Part shown: in pieces, positions 8,281 through 16,248 of the stretch
Position numbering within the stretch: position 1 is the stretch's first letter
Layout of the letters: each line of letters opens with the position of its first letter
From: an uncultured SAR324 cluster bacterium
GTDB lineage: Bacteria; SAR324; NAC60-12
Direction of reading: 5' to 3'
NCBI GenBank assembly: GCA_902562015.1
Contig: CACERX010000031.1
Span: forward strand, 1 to 18,598
Length of the DNA stretch: 18,598 nt
Notes under the pieces: generated by a model
What the model was told of the DNA's origin: nothing
What the model saw: the letters and a program-made list of their open reading frames with translations, nothing else
Databases searched by the model: none
Program-made: the position numbers and the translations under genes

Positions 8281-9312
8281 TCAAAAAGTGAGTTGTTGAT
8301 CAAAACATAACTGATGAATTTTTATCCTAAATTCATTTATTGAGTTACATGTATCCAAACGTGAAGGATAAACTCTATTGTTAAGTAAAATAACAGACTG
8401 TTGATTAACAATATTCATCCAAAGACTTGTTCCTGTGTAACCAGTATGTCCAAGTGAACCTTCTATGTTGCCAACCCCTGAGAATTCTAAACTTGGGAAT
8501 GTCCTCCATCCCAAGCCATATGCTGGGAGCTTATCAAAGCTTTGAAAATTATGATTTACCTTTATTGCCTGATTTTGTAATCCAATTGTTTCTAAATTGT
8601 TTAGCCATGAATCCATGTAAATCATCATGTCATCCAAATTTGAAAATAGTCCTGCATGACCAGCAACTCCTCCTAAAGCGAACGCGTTTTCATCATGTAC
8701 AATACCCTGGAGTAATTTTTTTCGCCAACCACAATCTTCTGTTACAACACAATTTAATTTCTCGTTCTGTGAGATAGGATTAAAGAAAGTCCTTTTCATT
8801 CCAAGAGGATTTAATAAATTTTCGGAGATGAATTGATCAAGGGGTGTATTTGTTATTCTTTCGACGATATGTCCCAAAATAATCCAACCAAGATCGCTGT
8901 AAAGTCGTTTTCTCTGATTAGAAATTTCAGTTTGTAAAACATTCGCATGAAGTACTGTTGGTTCATTAGAAATGGCGAAAAGAGGTTTCCAAGCAGGTAG
9001 TCCACTTGTATGAGTGAGAAGATTATGAATATTAACATCACCTAAGGATGGATTTTTGAACCATCCAGCATTAGAGATATAATAATTGATGGTTTTATCA
9101 AGTTTTAAGGAACCTTCTTTCATTAATACAAAGCATGCAGGCAGTGTCCCTACAACTTTAGTCAGCGATGCAAGATCAAAAAGGGTATCAGATTTAACTT
9201 TTTTACCATTAAATTTAATCAACCCATTGAAAGACTTGATCCATTTGTTTTCTGATCTGAAACCCAGAGCCCATCCAGAACCTGGATGGGAAAGTTTATT
9301 AAGAACTTTCAT
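8281..9312 (-). CDS. Beta-lactamase-fold serine hydrolase, AmiE/YbbE-like, candidate muramyl amidase
   Basis: This 343-residue protein has the serine beta-lactamase/penicillin-recognising fold: S49xxK52 in LASLTK, a Y138-S-D motif in LYSDLGW (the YxN position), and H289-T-G in GHTGYTG, which replaces the KTG box. The segments LLTHTSGLP (98-106), VHDENA (205-210) and GGVAGHAGLFS (214-224) are typical of the class C-like esterase/amidase group that includes B. subtilis YbbE (AmiE), which removes the peptide from MurNAc. No N-terminal signal peptide is visible; the protein starts MKVLNKLSHPGSG, so it is probably cytoplasmic. It heads the minus-strand operon with anmK and murQ. No AmpD is in the window, so it could supply the amidase step that frees the sugar for AnmK. 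That function is inferred from position and family; an esterase or D-aminoacyl hydrolase is also possible. Confidence 0.8.
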   Translation of the reverse strand: MKVLNKLSHPGSGWALGFRSENKWIKSFNGLIKFNGKKVKSDTLFDLASLTKVVGTLPACFVLMKEGSLKLDKTINYYISNAGWFKNPSLGDVNIHNLLTHTSGLPAWKPLFAISNEPTVLHANVLQTEISNQRKRLYSDLGWIILGHIVERITNTPLDQFISENLLNPLGMKRTFFNPISQNEKLNCVVTEDCGWRKKLLQGIVHDENAFALGGVAGHAGLFSNLDDMMIYMDSWLNNLETIGLQNQAIKVNHNFQSFDKLPAYGLGWRTFPSLEFSGVGNIEGSLGHTGYTGTSLWMNIVNQQSVILLNNRVYPSRLDTCNSINEFRIKIHQLCFDQQLTF

Positions 9313-9365
9313 TTAATTCATTTTTAAATAGTTTTCTATATAACTTACAACAAGATGTCATACTT

Positions 9366-9437
9366 TGTATCAATACACAGTACACAAAAAATTTTATATA
9401 GATTAAAAATGCTATTATCAATAATAGTAATTGATAA
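9366..9437. promoter_or_regulatory. Paired dyads with shared TATCAATA core, candidate operator
   Basis: The divergent gap between the serine hydrolase and the YkuD gene contains TGTAT-CA-ATACA at 9366-9377 and CTATTAT-CA-ATAATAG at 9412-9427. Both are perfect inverted repeats centred on CA, and they share the 8-bp core TATCAATA (9368-9375 and 9416-9423), exactly 48 bp apart. A third perfect dyad overlaps the second: TTATCAAT at 9415-9422 and ATTGATAA at 9430-9437 with a 7-nt loop. The placement fits a regulator binding between two divergent recycling operons. No regulator gene is in the window and the protein is unknown. AT-rich DNA makes short dyads common, but the repeated core is less expected. 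Confidence 0.4.
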
Positions 9438-9465
9438 AAGAACATAGTAGTCTAGAAATATTGTC

Positions 9466-9494
9466 TTGGACGGGCTGAAAAACAAGCGTATAGG
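9466..9494 (+). promoter_or_regulatory. Sigma70-like promoter candidate for the YkuD-ampG-nagZ operon
   Basis: TTGGAC at 9466-9471 and TATAGG at 9489-9494 are separated by exactly 17 nt. They match the -35 and -10 consensus only in part, which fits a modest promoter. The start codon of the YkuD gene lies 78 nt further on. The candidate operator dyads lie just upstream, so a regulator there could act on this promoter. No experimental start site is known, and a chance match is possible. Confidence 0.3.
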
Positions 9495-9572
9495 GAGAAT
9501 TATTAAACCAGTTTGCAAATCAGATTTGTTCTGTAAATTCTCACAAATTCAAACTATCGAATTATTAACTAA

Positions 9573-10016
9573 ATGATTACTATCAATATTTCCAAACAAT
9601 CACTTGAATATAAAGGAAAGTCTTATTCAATTAGCACAGCAATAAATGGTACAGGTGAAATTGAGGGTTCATACTGTACGCCAACAGGAAAATTTAAAAT
9701 TGCTGAAAAAATTGGATCCAATCTTGAATTGGGTTCTGTGCTGGTTGAAAGACAACCAACGGGCGAGATATACAATACTAATCTAGCCAAGAAAAACCCT
9801 GATAGGGATTGGATACTCACTCGAATACTTTGGTTAGATGGGATTGAGGTACATAACCAAAATACCAAAAATAGATTTATATATATTCATGGATCGCCTG
9901 ATGAAACACAGATGGGTATGCCAGGATCAAAGGGCTGTATTCGCATGCATAACTATGATGTGATTGAGTTATTTGAAAGCATTCAATCTGGTGAAAATGT
10001 AATTATAATTGAGTAA
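9573..10016 (+). CDS. YkuD-domain protein without signal peptide, likely cytoplasmic L,D-carboxypeptidase
   Basis: This 147-residue protein consists almost wholly of an L,D-transpeptidase (YkuD) catalytic domain. The motif begins with H106 in IHGSPDE and ends with S119-K-G-C122-I-R124 in GSKGCIRMH, giving the catalytic Cys, His and Arg. An N-terminal TPTGKFKI segment (36-43) is also typical. There is no signal peptide and no membrane anchor; the protein starts directly with the beta-strand MITINISKQSLEYKG. Periplasmic cross-linking enzymes would need export, but a cytoplasmic YkuD class (ElsL of Acinetobacter baumannii) removes the terminal D-Ala of recycled tetrapeptides. Sitting 35 nt upstream of ampG and followed by nagZ, that role fits best. 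No Shine-Dalgarno sequence is visible. The domain is certain; the carboxypeptidase role is inferred. Confidence 0.85.
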   Translation: MITINISKQSLEYKGKSYSISTAINGTGEIEGSYCTPTGKFKIAEKIGSNLELGSVLVERQPTGEIYNTNLAKKNPDRDWILTRILWLDGIEVHNQNTKNRFIYIHGSPDETQMGMPGSKGCIRMHNYDVIELFESIQSGENVIIIE

Positions 10017-10051
10017 TTAGTGAGCAACATAATACCGAAAGGAAAAAGCCT

Positions 10052-11572
10052 ATGAACCTCTTTAACAGTATAAAATTATTCATTCATCCTCGAGTGATGA
10101 CAATGTTGTTTTTAGGATTCTCTGCCGGAGTCCCCATTTTACTTATTTTTTCCACCCTTGGTCTTTGGTTGAATGAAGCAGGGGTAGTTAAATCAACCAT
10201 TACTTTTTTTTCTTGGGCAGCACTCGGTTACTCTTTTAAATTTGTATGGGCGCCACTGGTTGATCGATTACCTCTACCAGTTATTACTAGGGCATTAGGT
10301 CGCCGTCGTGCATGGATGCTGGTTTCACAACTGGCTATTATGGGTGCGATTTTACTCATGTCATCAGTAGATCCAAAAGCCAGTATAGATAGTCTTACAA
10401 TAATGGCCTATGGTGCGGTATTATTAGGCTTTTCATCAGCTACACAAGACATTGTTATTGATGCTTATCGGATTGAATCCGCCGATATGGATTTACAGTC
10501 GATGCTTTCAGCAACTTATATTGCAGGCTACCGTATTGGTATGTTGGTTGCTGGCGCTGGTGGTTTGTTTATTGCCAGTTATTTAGGCTCAACCAAAGAG
10601 ATATATAGTTTTGATGCTTGGTCAGGTACTTATCTAATAATGGCAGGTGTAATGTTAATTGGTGTTGCTACTACATTGATTATTAATGAACCTAAATCTG
10701 AAAGAAAAGAAACTGAATTTTCCACAACAGACTATTTGCGATTTTTCTTATTATTCTTATCAATTGTTGTAGCTTTTATTTTAATTTTTCTTACAACAGC
10801 AGAGTTTGTAAAAATGGCTAAAGGCATTTTAACTGATATTTTTGCTAACAGACATCTCTCTGGTTTTATTGTAGGCAGTCTACGCATGGTTTTAGCAGTC
10901 TTGGGGGCTTATATTACTGCAAGGATCTTAATTAAACTCAACATTGTTAACCAGCAAATGGTTAATAATACTTATATTGAGCCCGTAAAAGACTTCTTTA
11001 ATCGGTACGGTTTGAAAGTAGCGATTCTATTATTAGCGGTTATTGGTTTGTACCGTATCAGTGACATTGTTTTAGGAGTGATGGCGAATATTTTCTATCA
11101 AGATATGGGTTTTACCAAAGTAGAAATTGCCACAATTTCAAAAACCTTTGGTTTGTTCATGACTATTGCGGGAGGATTTTTGGGCGGCATTATGGCAATG
11201 AGGATCGGTGTGTTTAAGGTTTTCTTTTTGGGCGCATTACTCTCTGCAATCACCAATCTATTATTTGTTGTGCTGGCGAATGTAGGTCATGATATTACCT
11301 GGCTTTACGTGACTATTATTATGGATAACGTCTCTGCCGGCCTTGCTGGTGCTGCGTTCATTGCTTTCTTATCTAGTTTAACAAATATTCAGTTTACTGC
11401 AGTACAATATGCAGTGTTTTCATCATTGATGACGCTATTACCTAAAATATTTGGTGGATATTCAGGTACTATAGTCATGCAATTTGGCTATAGTGAATTT
11501 TTTGTGATTACCACGTTAATTGGTATCCCTGTATTATGGCTAGTATATAAAGTCAAACCTTATATTGATTAG
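10052..11572 (+). CDS. ampG: AmpG muropeptide permease (MFS)
   Basis: AmpG is the inner-membrane importer of GlcNAc-anhMurNAc peptides. The 506-residue protein is highly hydrophobic with roughly 12-14 membrane segments. It carries family signatures: FLGFSAGVPILLIFSTLGLWLNEAG near the N-terminus (split as FSAGVPI and LGLWLNEAG), the cytoplasmic loop WAPLVDR...LGRRRAW, and the strongly diagnostic QDIVIDAYRIE at about 130-140. It is slightly longer than the ~490-residue E. coli protein. The start ATG has a clear Shine-Dalgarno sequence, AAAGGA at 10038-10043, eight bases upstream. This is unusual in this window, where most starts lack one. nagZ begins 3 nt after its stop, so the two are surely co-transcribed. 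It looks GC-richer than the genes to its left. Confidence 0.95.
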   Translation: MNLFNSIKLFIHPRVMTMLFLGFSAGVPILLIFSTLGLWLNEAGVVKSTITFFSWAALGYSFKFVWAPLVDRLPLPVITRALGRRRAWMLVSQLAIMGAILLMSSVDPKASIDSLTIMAYGAVLLGFSSATQDIVIDAYRIESADMDLQSMLSATYIAGYRIGMLVAGAGGLFIASYLGSTKEIYSFDAWSGTYLIMAGVMLIGVATTLIINEPKSERKETEFSTTDYLRFFLLFLSIVVAFILIFLTTAEFVKMAKGILTDIFANRHLSGFIVGSLRMVLAVLGAYITARILIKLNIVNQQMVNNTYIEPVKDFFNRYGLKVAILLLAVIGLYRISDIVLGVMANIFYQDMGFTKVEIATISKTFGLFMTIAGGFLGGIMAMRIGVFKVFFLGALLSAITNLLFVVLANVGHDITWLYVTIIMDNVSAGLAGAAFIAFLSSLTNIQFTAVQYAVFSSLMTLLPKIFGGYSGTIVMQFGYSEFFVITTLIGIPVLWLVYKVKPYID

Positions 11573-11575
11573 ATA

Positions 11576-12562
11576 ATGAAATTAGGCCCAATCATGATGG
11601 ATGTGTCAGGTTTTACACTGACCGAAACAGAGAAAACTCAACTTGACAAACCGAGCATTGGTGGTGTGATTTTATTTACACGTAATTATCAAGATATTCA
11701 TCAAATTAAAAAACTTATTGGTGAGATACGTACGATTAATCCAGACTTACTGATTGCCGTTGACCATGAGGGTGGTCGAGTACAACGATTTAGAGAGGGC
11801 TTTACACACTTACCAGCCATGGCAAAATTAGGAGAAGTTTACGATCAATCTCCAGAACACGCACTTGAGCAAGCGTTTTCTTGTGGCTGGATTTTAGCGG
11901 CGGAATTATTAGCGATTGACGTGGATTTTTCTTTTACTCCAGTGCTAGATTTGGATTACGGGAATTCATCAGCTATTGGTGATAGAGCTTTTCATTCCAA
12001 ACCAGAGGTAGTAATAGAACTTGCAGGAGCGTTAATAAAAGGGTTGCATGAAGCTGGCATGAAGTGTGTTGGTAAGCATTTTCCTGGGCATGGCCATGTA
12101 GAAATTGATTCACACTTAGATTTACCTATTGATGAACGCACAATGAATGAAATCGAGTATGATATTATCTGTTTTAAGGGTTTGATTAATAAGGGTTTAG
12201 ATGCTGCTATGCCAGCACATGTGTTGTATCCTCAGGTTGATGATAAGCCGTCAGGTTTTTCATCAAAATGGATTAAAGAAATTTTGAAAACTCAATTAGG
12301 CTTCGGTGGGGTTGTGTTTACTGACGACTTATCAATGCAAGGGGCACATTTTATTAAGAACATCGCTGAACGTGTTCATGTGTCATTGGAGAGCGGTTGT
12401 GACATGGCTTTGATTTGCAATCATCCTGAATTAGTTACAGAGGTGATTGATTTAGATTGGCCCGATAGTGAAAAACTACAATTAATGAAAGGGATTAAAC
12501 CTCAGAGACTTGATAAAATAGTTCTCAATCATCATATAGATAATATTCAAACGTTATTATGA
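11576..12562 (+). CDS. nagZ: Beta-N-acetylhexosaminidase NagZ (GH3)
   Basis: NagZ removes GlcNAc from imported GlcNAc-anhMurNAc peptides in the cytoplasm. The 328-residue protein is close to the Gram-negative length (~340) and has a single GH3 domain. The early segment GGVILFTRN (29-37) and DHEGGRVQRF (63-72) bind substrate. KHFPGHG at 167-173 with the catalytic histidine H180 in DSH is followed by the nucleophile-type D250 in FTDDLSMQGA. No signal peptide is present, as expected for the cytoplasmic enzyme. It follows ampG by 3 nt. The gene ends at 12562; about 80 bases later the sequence enters a GC-rich remnant of unrelated origin. Confidence 0.96.
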   Translation: MKLGPIMMDVSGFTLTETEKTQLDKPSIGGVILFTRNYQDIHQIKKLIGEIRTINPDLLIAVDHEGGRVQRFREGFTHLPAMAKLGEVYDQSPEHALEQAFSCGWILAAELLAIDVDFSFTPVLDLDYGNSSAIGDRAFHSKPEVVIELAGALIKGLHEAGMKCVGKHFPGHGHVEIDSHLDLPIDERTMNEIEYDIICFKGLINKGLDAAMPAHVLYPQVDDKPSGFSSKWIKEILKTQLGFGGVVFTDDLSMQGAHFIKNIAERVHVSLESGCDMALICNHPELVTEVIDLDWPDSEKLQLMKGIKPQRLDKIVLNHHIDNIQTLL

Positions 12563-12578
12563 GAAAAGAATACAATTT

Positions 12579-12593
12579 AAGATTTCGAAATTT
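12579..12593 (+). repeat. 15-bp direct repeat, left copy, flanking GC-rich scar
   Basis: AAGATTTCGAAATTT here matches AAGATTTCAAAATTT at 13162-13176 in 14 of 15 bases. The two copies lie on either side of the GC-rich block that carries the aminotransferase fragment. They may mark the ends of an insertion or of a deletion by short-repeat recombination; AT-rich chance similarity is the alternative. Confidence 0.4.
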
Positions 12594-12641
12594 GCTTGTA
12601 AAGCGTAGTGAGTAAATTACACCCATGAAAAAAACGCCCTG

Positions 12642-13022
12642 TGTTCAGCCGCAGCCCTGGCGGAAATTGCGTACATTGAGAACAACGACCTTTTGGCGCA
12701 TGCTGCAGAGTTGGGGTCTTACAGCATAGAACGTTTGAATCATATGAAAAAGAGCCATCCATTAATCGGTGACGTGGCTGGCATGGGCCTGCATATTGGT
12801 ATCGATCTGGTCACCGATCCGAAAACTAAAACGAGAGCGGTGGATGCGGCAGAAAGTGTAATGTACAAATGCATGGAAAAAGGGCTGGCCTTCAAGACCA
12901 GAGGAGGAAATGTCATTACCCTGCTACCGGCGCTGGTGATAACCAGGGATGAGATGGATCATGCGCTGGATATCCTCGACGAAGCGCTTTACGAAGAGGA
13001 ACGGGGTGAAAGCTACAGCTAA
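12642..13022 (+). pseudogene. Class-III aminotransferase, C-terminal fragment
   Basis: An open frame of 127 codons ends at TAA 13020-13022 and matches the last ~125 residues of class-III PLP-dependent aminotransferases (usual length 420-450). It starts with CSAAALAEIAYIENNDL, the helix after the PLP lysine, continues with GMGLHIGIDLVTD and ends with PALVITRDEMDHALDILDEAL, both family hallmarks. The PLP-binding lysine and everything N-terminal are missing. The frame can be followed back to 12612, but the residues before ~12642 have no family resemblance, so the junction lies near 12640. TTG at 12693 would be a false start. The composition is about 50% GC against high 30s or low 40s on either side, so it comes from another genome or from a joined contig. 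Not expected to be functional. Confidence 0.8.
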
Positions 13023-13060
13023 AAATTTTGTTTACAAATAAAGAGTCGCTCAAACTTCGC

Positions 13061-13162
13061 GGAATCGGATTGCCCTCCAGTCGTTGCCGTCCTCCTCCAT
13101 GTGATATCCCAGAAAAACATCGTCAAGAGGCCCGCCAGATGCTGATCGAAAGTGGTACTCCA
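13061..13162 (+). pseudogene. Short remnant, possibly of a family-5 peptide-binding protein
   Basis: A 34-codon stretch read in the frame of 13061 gives a proline-rich start followed by DIPEKHRQEARQMLIESGTP. The latter resembles the helix of extracellular solute-binding proteins family 5 in which an E-x-x-A-R-x-L-L-x-E-A-G pattern precedes a proline. It is GC-rich like the preceding fragment and stops exactly where the right direct repeat begins. Its position just upstream of dppD is where a binding-protein gene would be expected. The match is short and from memory of the family pattern only, so the call is tentative; it could equally be unrelated. Confidence 0.25.
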
Positions 13163-13176
13163 AGATTTCAAAATTT
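13162..13176 (+). repeat. 15-bp direct repeat, right copy, flanking GC-rich scar
   Basis: This is the partner of 12579-12593 with one mismatch at the ninth base. It sits exactly at the drop from GC-rich remnant to AT-rich leader of the transporter operon. The ~110 bases from here to the dppD start contain no gene or clear promoter that I can support. Confidence 0.4.
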
Positions 13177-13288
13177 AGTAGTTGTATTATCTTTAAATTT
13201 TGTTTGTTGGATGTGATGATGTGTGTGTTAAAGGCAAATTTGAATGGATTTAATAGATTGATTAAAGTCTTTTTATAAAATAAAAAGA

Positions 13289-14266
13289 ATGTTGGAAGTC
13301 AAAGAGTTAAAAACAATTTTCTCTACACAAGATGGAGTTGTCAATGCCGTAAATGACATATCATTTACTCTAAAGTCAGGTGAGGCAATTGGTATTGTTG
13401 GTGAGAGCGGATGCGGTAAAAGTGTTAGTATGCTTTCCATAATGCGTTTGATTCCCAATCCGCCTGGAAAAATTGTTGGAGGCGAAGTATTTTTTCATGG
13501 CCTTGACATTCTTAAGATGAATCAACACGATCTTCAGGACATGAGAGGCAATCAGATTTCAATGGTTTTTCAAGATCCACTAACCTCCCTCAATCCTGTC
13601 AAGACCATTGGAAGCCAAATTAGTGAAACTGTGCTGCGCCACACAGACAAGGATAAGAAACAAGCAGAACAGCGAGCTGTAGAACTACTCAAAATGGTTG
13701 GAATACCTGAGGCCGAAAATCGATTGAAAGATTATCCTCACCAGTTTTCTGGCGGCATGCGTCAGCGTGTCATGATTGCGATAGCACTTTCTTGCAATCC
13801 TCAAATTTTAATTGCAGATGAACCTACAACCGCACTAGATGTAACAATACAAGCCCAGATTGTTGACTTAATAAAGCAACTGCGTGTTGAATTAGGTATG
13901 GCGGTTATTTGGATAACCCACGACTTAGGTGTTGTGGCAGGAAGTGTTGATAAGGTTATTGTAATGTATGCAGGCCAAATCGTTGAAACAGCTCAATTGA
14001 AAGAGTTTTACGCAAACCCGCGTCACCCATATAGCATTGGTCTGCTTATGTCGCTCCCACGGTTGGATGCAGAAACTCACGAGAAACTCATCTCTATTGA
14101 GGGGTTGCCTCCTAACCTAATTAATATGCCTGATTGCTGCCCATTTATTAACAGATGTAAAAACGTGATTGAAAAGTGTAAACATAAAAACCCACCTCTA
14201 AGGCATGTGAGTGATAGCCACCTAATTGCATGTTGGGTTGATGTACCTCAAGAAGAAATACAATGA
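13289..14266 (+). CDS. dppD: Dipeptide/oligopeptide ABC transporter ATP-binding protein, DppD type
   Basis: This 325-residue ATPase energises import of peptides or, in many relatives, oligosaccharides. Walker A GESGCGKS is at 38-45, the Q-loop at [11 protein letters not shown] (93-103), the ABC signature FSGGMRQR at 153-160, Walker B ILIADEP at 173-179 followed by D-loop TALD, and the H-loop in ITHDLG. The C-terminal oligo_HPY extension holds a cysteine cluster ([10 protein letters not shown]...KCKHKNPP...ACW) that in this subfamily binds an iron-sulphur centre. The stop overlaps the next gene by 4 nt (ATGA). The start ATG at 13289 has no clear Shine-Dalgarno sequence. The Dpp/Opp fold is secure; the actual substrate is open, since binding-protein specificity is not available here. 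Confidence 0.92.
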   Translation: MLEVKELKTIFSTQDGVVNAVNDISFTLKSGEAIGIVGESGCGKSVSMLSIMRLIPNPPGKIVGGEVFFHGLDILKMNQHDLQDMRGNQISMVFQDPLTSLNPVKTIGSQISETVLRHTDKDKKQAEQRAVELLKMVGIPEAENRLKDYPHQFSGGMRQRVMIAIALSCNPQILIADEPTTALDVTIQAQIVDLIKQLRVELGMAVIWITHDLGVVAGSVDKVIVMYAGQIVETAQLKEFYANPRHPYSIGLLMSLPRLDAETHEKLISIEGLPPNLINMPDCCPFINRCKNVIEKCKHKNPPLRHVSDSHLIACWVDVPQEEIQ

Positions 14267-15249
14267 TTCCCGAGAAAAAGGTCTTACTTAAGGTCAAGAA
14301 TTTGAAAAAGTATTTTCCTATCACTTCTGGAATGGTTTTTCAGAATCCAGTAGGGTTCGTAAAAGCTGTAGACGACATTTCCTTTGAGGTGTTTAAAGGA
14401 GAAACCCTGGGTTTAATAGGAGAGAGTGGCTGTGGTAAATCAACCACAGGACGAACAATCTTGCAGCTCTACAGGCCGACTTCCGGCGAAGTAATTTTTG
14501 AAGGTACTAATCTGGCTGAATTAAAAGAAGATGCAGTCCGCAAAATACGTCGTCGCGCTCAAATGATATTCCAGGATCCATATTCTTCCCTTAATCCGAG
14601 GACTACTGTTCATAACATCATTAGTGAGCCTTTGAAAATACATAATATTGCAACTGGTAAAGAGTGTCTAGAGCGTGTCAAGGATCTCCTTGATAAAGTT
14701 GGATTAAACACAAAATTTGCTGATCGCTATCCTCATGAATTCTCAGGAGGTCAACGACAGCGTATTGCCATAGCCAGAGCACTTGCCTTAAATCCAGAGT
14801 TCATCGTCTGCGACGAACCTATTTCCGCCCTAGATGTGTCAATACAGGCGCAAATAATAAATTTACTTGAGCAATTGCAAGATGAGTTGGGATTAACCTA
14901 TGTATTTATTGCGCACGATATGAGTATGGTCCGCCATATTTCAAGTCGTGTGGCAGTTATGTATCTTGGTAAGATAGTGGAGCTTACTGACCGAGATCAG
15001 CTCTACAAAAATCCTTCACACCCCTATACTAAGGCTCTTCTATCTGCAGTGCCAATTCATGATCCAATAGTAGAGGAAAAAAGAAGTCGAATTATATTGG
15101 AAGGGGATGTGCCCAGCCCAGCTAATCCTCCTAAAGGGTGCAACTTTAATACACGTTGTCCTGTGGCGGAAAAACAATGTTTTGAAGAAGAACCCATTTT
15201 CAGGGAAGTGTCACCAGGGAGTTGGTGTGCTTGTCATCTAGTATCGTAA
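14263..15249 (+). CDS. dppF: Dipeptide/oligopeptide ABC transporter ATP-binding protein, DppF type
   Basis: This is the second ATPase of the heterodimer, 328 residues. Walker A GESGCGKS is at 53-60, Q-loop [12 protein letters not shown] at 102-113, signature FSGGQRQR at 160-167, Walker B with [10 protein letters not shown] at about 182-191, and H-loop IAHDMS. The C-terminal Cys-rich extension CNFNTRCP...QCF...CACH matches that of DppD/OppF proteins. It is coupled to dppD through the ATGA overlap, and the permease gene begins 13 nt after its stop. Complete and ordinary apart from its context. Confidence 0.93.
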   Translation: MIPEKKVLLKVKNLKKYFPITSGMVFQNPVGFVKAVDDISFEVFKGETLGLIGESGCGKSTTGRTILQLYRPTSGEVIFEGTNLAELKEDAVRKIRRRAQMIFQDPYSSLNPRTTVHNIISEPLKIHNIATGKECLERVKDLLDKVGLNTKFADRYPHEFSGGQRQRIAIARALALNPEFIVCDEPISALDVSIQAQIINLLEQLQDELGLTYVFIAHDMSMVRHISSRVAVMYLGKIVELTDRDQLYKNPSHPYTKALLSAVPIHDPIVEEKRSRIILEGDVPSPANPPKGCNFNTRCPVAEKQCFEEEPIFREVSPGSWCACHLVS

Positions 15250-15262
15250 ACAAAAATTTAGA

Positions 15263-16239
15263 ATGAAAAAGTATATTTTAAGACGTTTTTTAATTGCACT
15301 ACCTGTTTTATTTTTGATATCGGTAATTAGCTTCACCTTTATTGAACTAGCTCCAGGAGATGCTGTGGGGGCAATGATGATGCAGTCATCGGGGGGGGGG
15401 GTCTCTCGGTAACATTTCAAAACAACAAGTTGAAAAGCTTCGTGAGATGTATGGTTTCAACAAGCCTGCACACGAACGTTATTTTCTATGGATGAAGAAC
15501 TTGTCTAAAGGTGATTTTGGTTTTAGATTCAGTGACAAAAAACCCGTTTCGAAACTGCTTGGCGAACGGCTCCCTATGACCCTGGAACTTATGGGTGTAA
15601 GCCTAATCTTAGCATGTGTGATAGGTATATCTTTAGGAGTAATCTCAGCCCTGAAGCAAAACACAATGATTGACTACATATTGACTGTAATTGCTTTTAG
15701 TGGTGTTTCAGTACCTGTTTTTTTCATTGCCATTGTTTGCATTTTTATTTTTTCATTAAATTTAGACTGGTTCCCGACAAGTGGAGCATGGACTCCAGCT
15801 GTTACCTTTTCAATAACAGACCATATACACCATCTGATCCTTCCATCCCTCGTAATGGCAGTTGTTATCATGAGCGATATTATGCGTTATGCCCGAGCAA
15901 GCATGTTGGACGTAATCAGAGAGGACTATATTACTACTGCTAGGGCTAAGGGGTTAAGATCATTGCAGGTTATTCTTGGGCATGCCTTCAGAAATGCGCT
16001 TTTGCCTCTGATCACTATCATTGCCTTGAAACTTCCCTGGATACTTGGAGGATCATCAATTCTTGAGACTGTTTTTCAGTGGCCGGGGATTGGTTCACTT
16101 TTTATCGAAGCTGCTGTGGCACGCGACTACTACATAGTCATGGCACTATTGATGGTATATGGGGGGAGCAGTGGTCTTTGCTGGTCTAATAGCTGATATA
16201 GCTTATGCTGTAGCAGATCCACGTATCAAATATAAATAA
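15263..16239 (+). CDS. dppB: DppB-like ABC permease with two apparent frameshifts
   Basis: The ATG at 15263 opens a frame reading MKKYILRRFLIALPVLFLIS...ELAPGDAVGAMMM, the standard start of a DppB/OppB permease, but it stops at 15410. The protein continues in another frame from just after the G-run (GNISKQQVEKLREMYGF) through LPMTLELM, five more membrane segments and the EAA-type loop ARAKGLRS. It then shifts again near 16161, where the displaced frame ends at 16196, while the correct ending AVVFAGLIADIAYAVADP, the standard C-terminus, runs to the stop at 16237-16239. Removing one G from the 11-G run at 15391-15401 and one from the 6-G run at 16161-16166 restores a full permease of about 325 residues. 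Two one-base insertions, both in G-runs of one gene, suggest sequencing or assembly error. The rest is well conserved. Confidence 0.85.
15391..15401 (+). other. Eleven-G homopolymer in dppB
   Basis: The run of eleven G residues lies after the ELAPGD segment of the permease. Ten G would keep the frame open and give SGGGSLGN. It is the longest G-run I saw in the window. It could be a homopolymer-length sequencing error or, less likely, a slippage-prone phase-variation tract. Confidence 0.9.
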
Positions 16240-16248
16240 GGAGGTGTT

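Noticed and set aside
13028..13216. 62-codon reading frame opening with TTG after the aminotransferase fragment
   Set aside because: It crosses from GC-rich remnant into AT-rich leader sequence and has no start signal; only the internal 34 codons were kept as a possible remnant.
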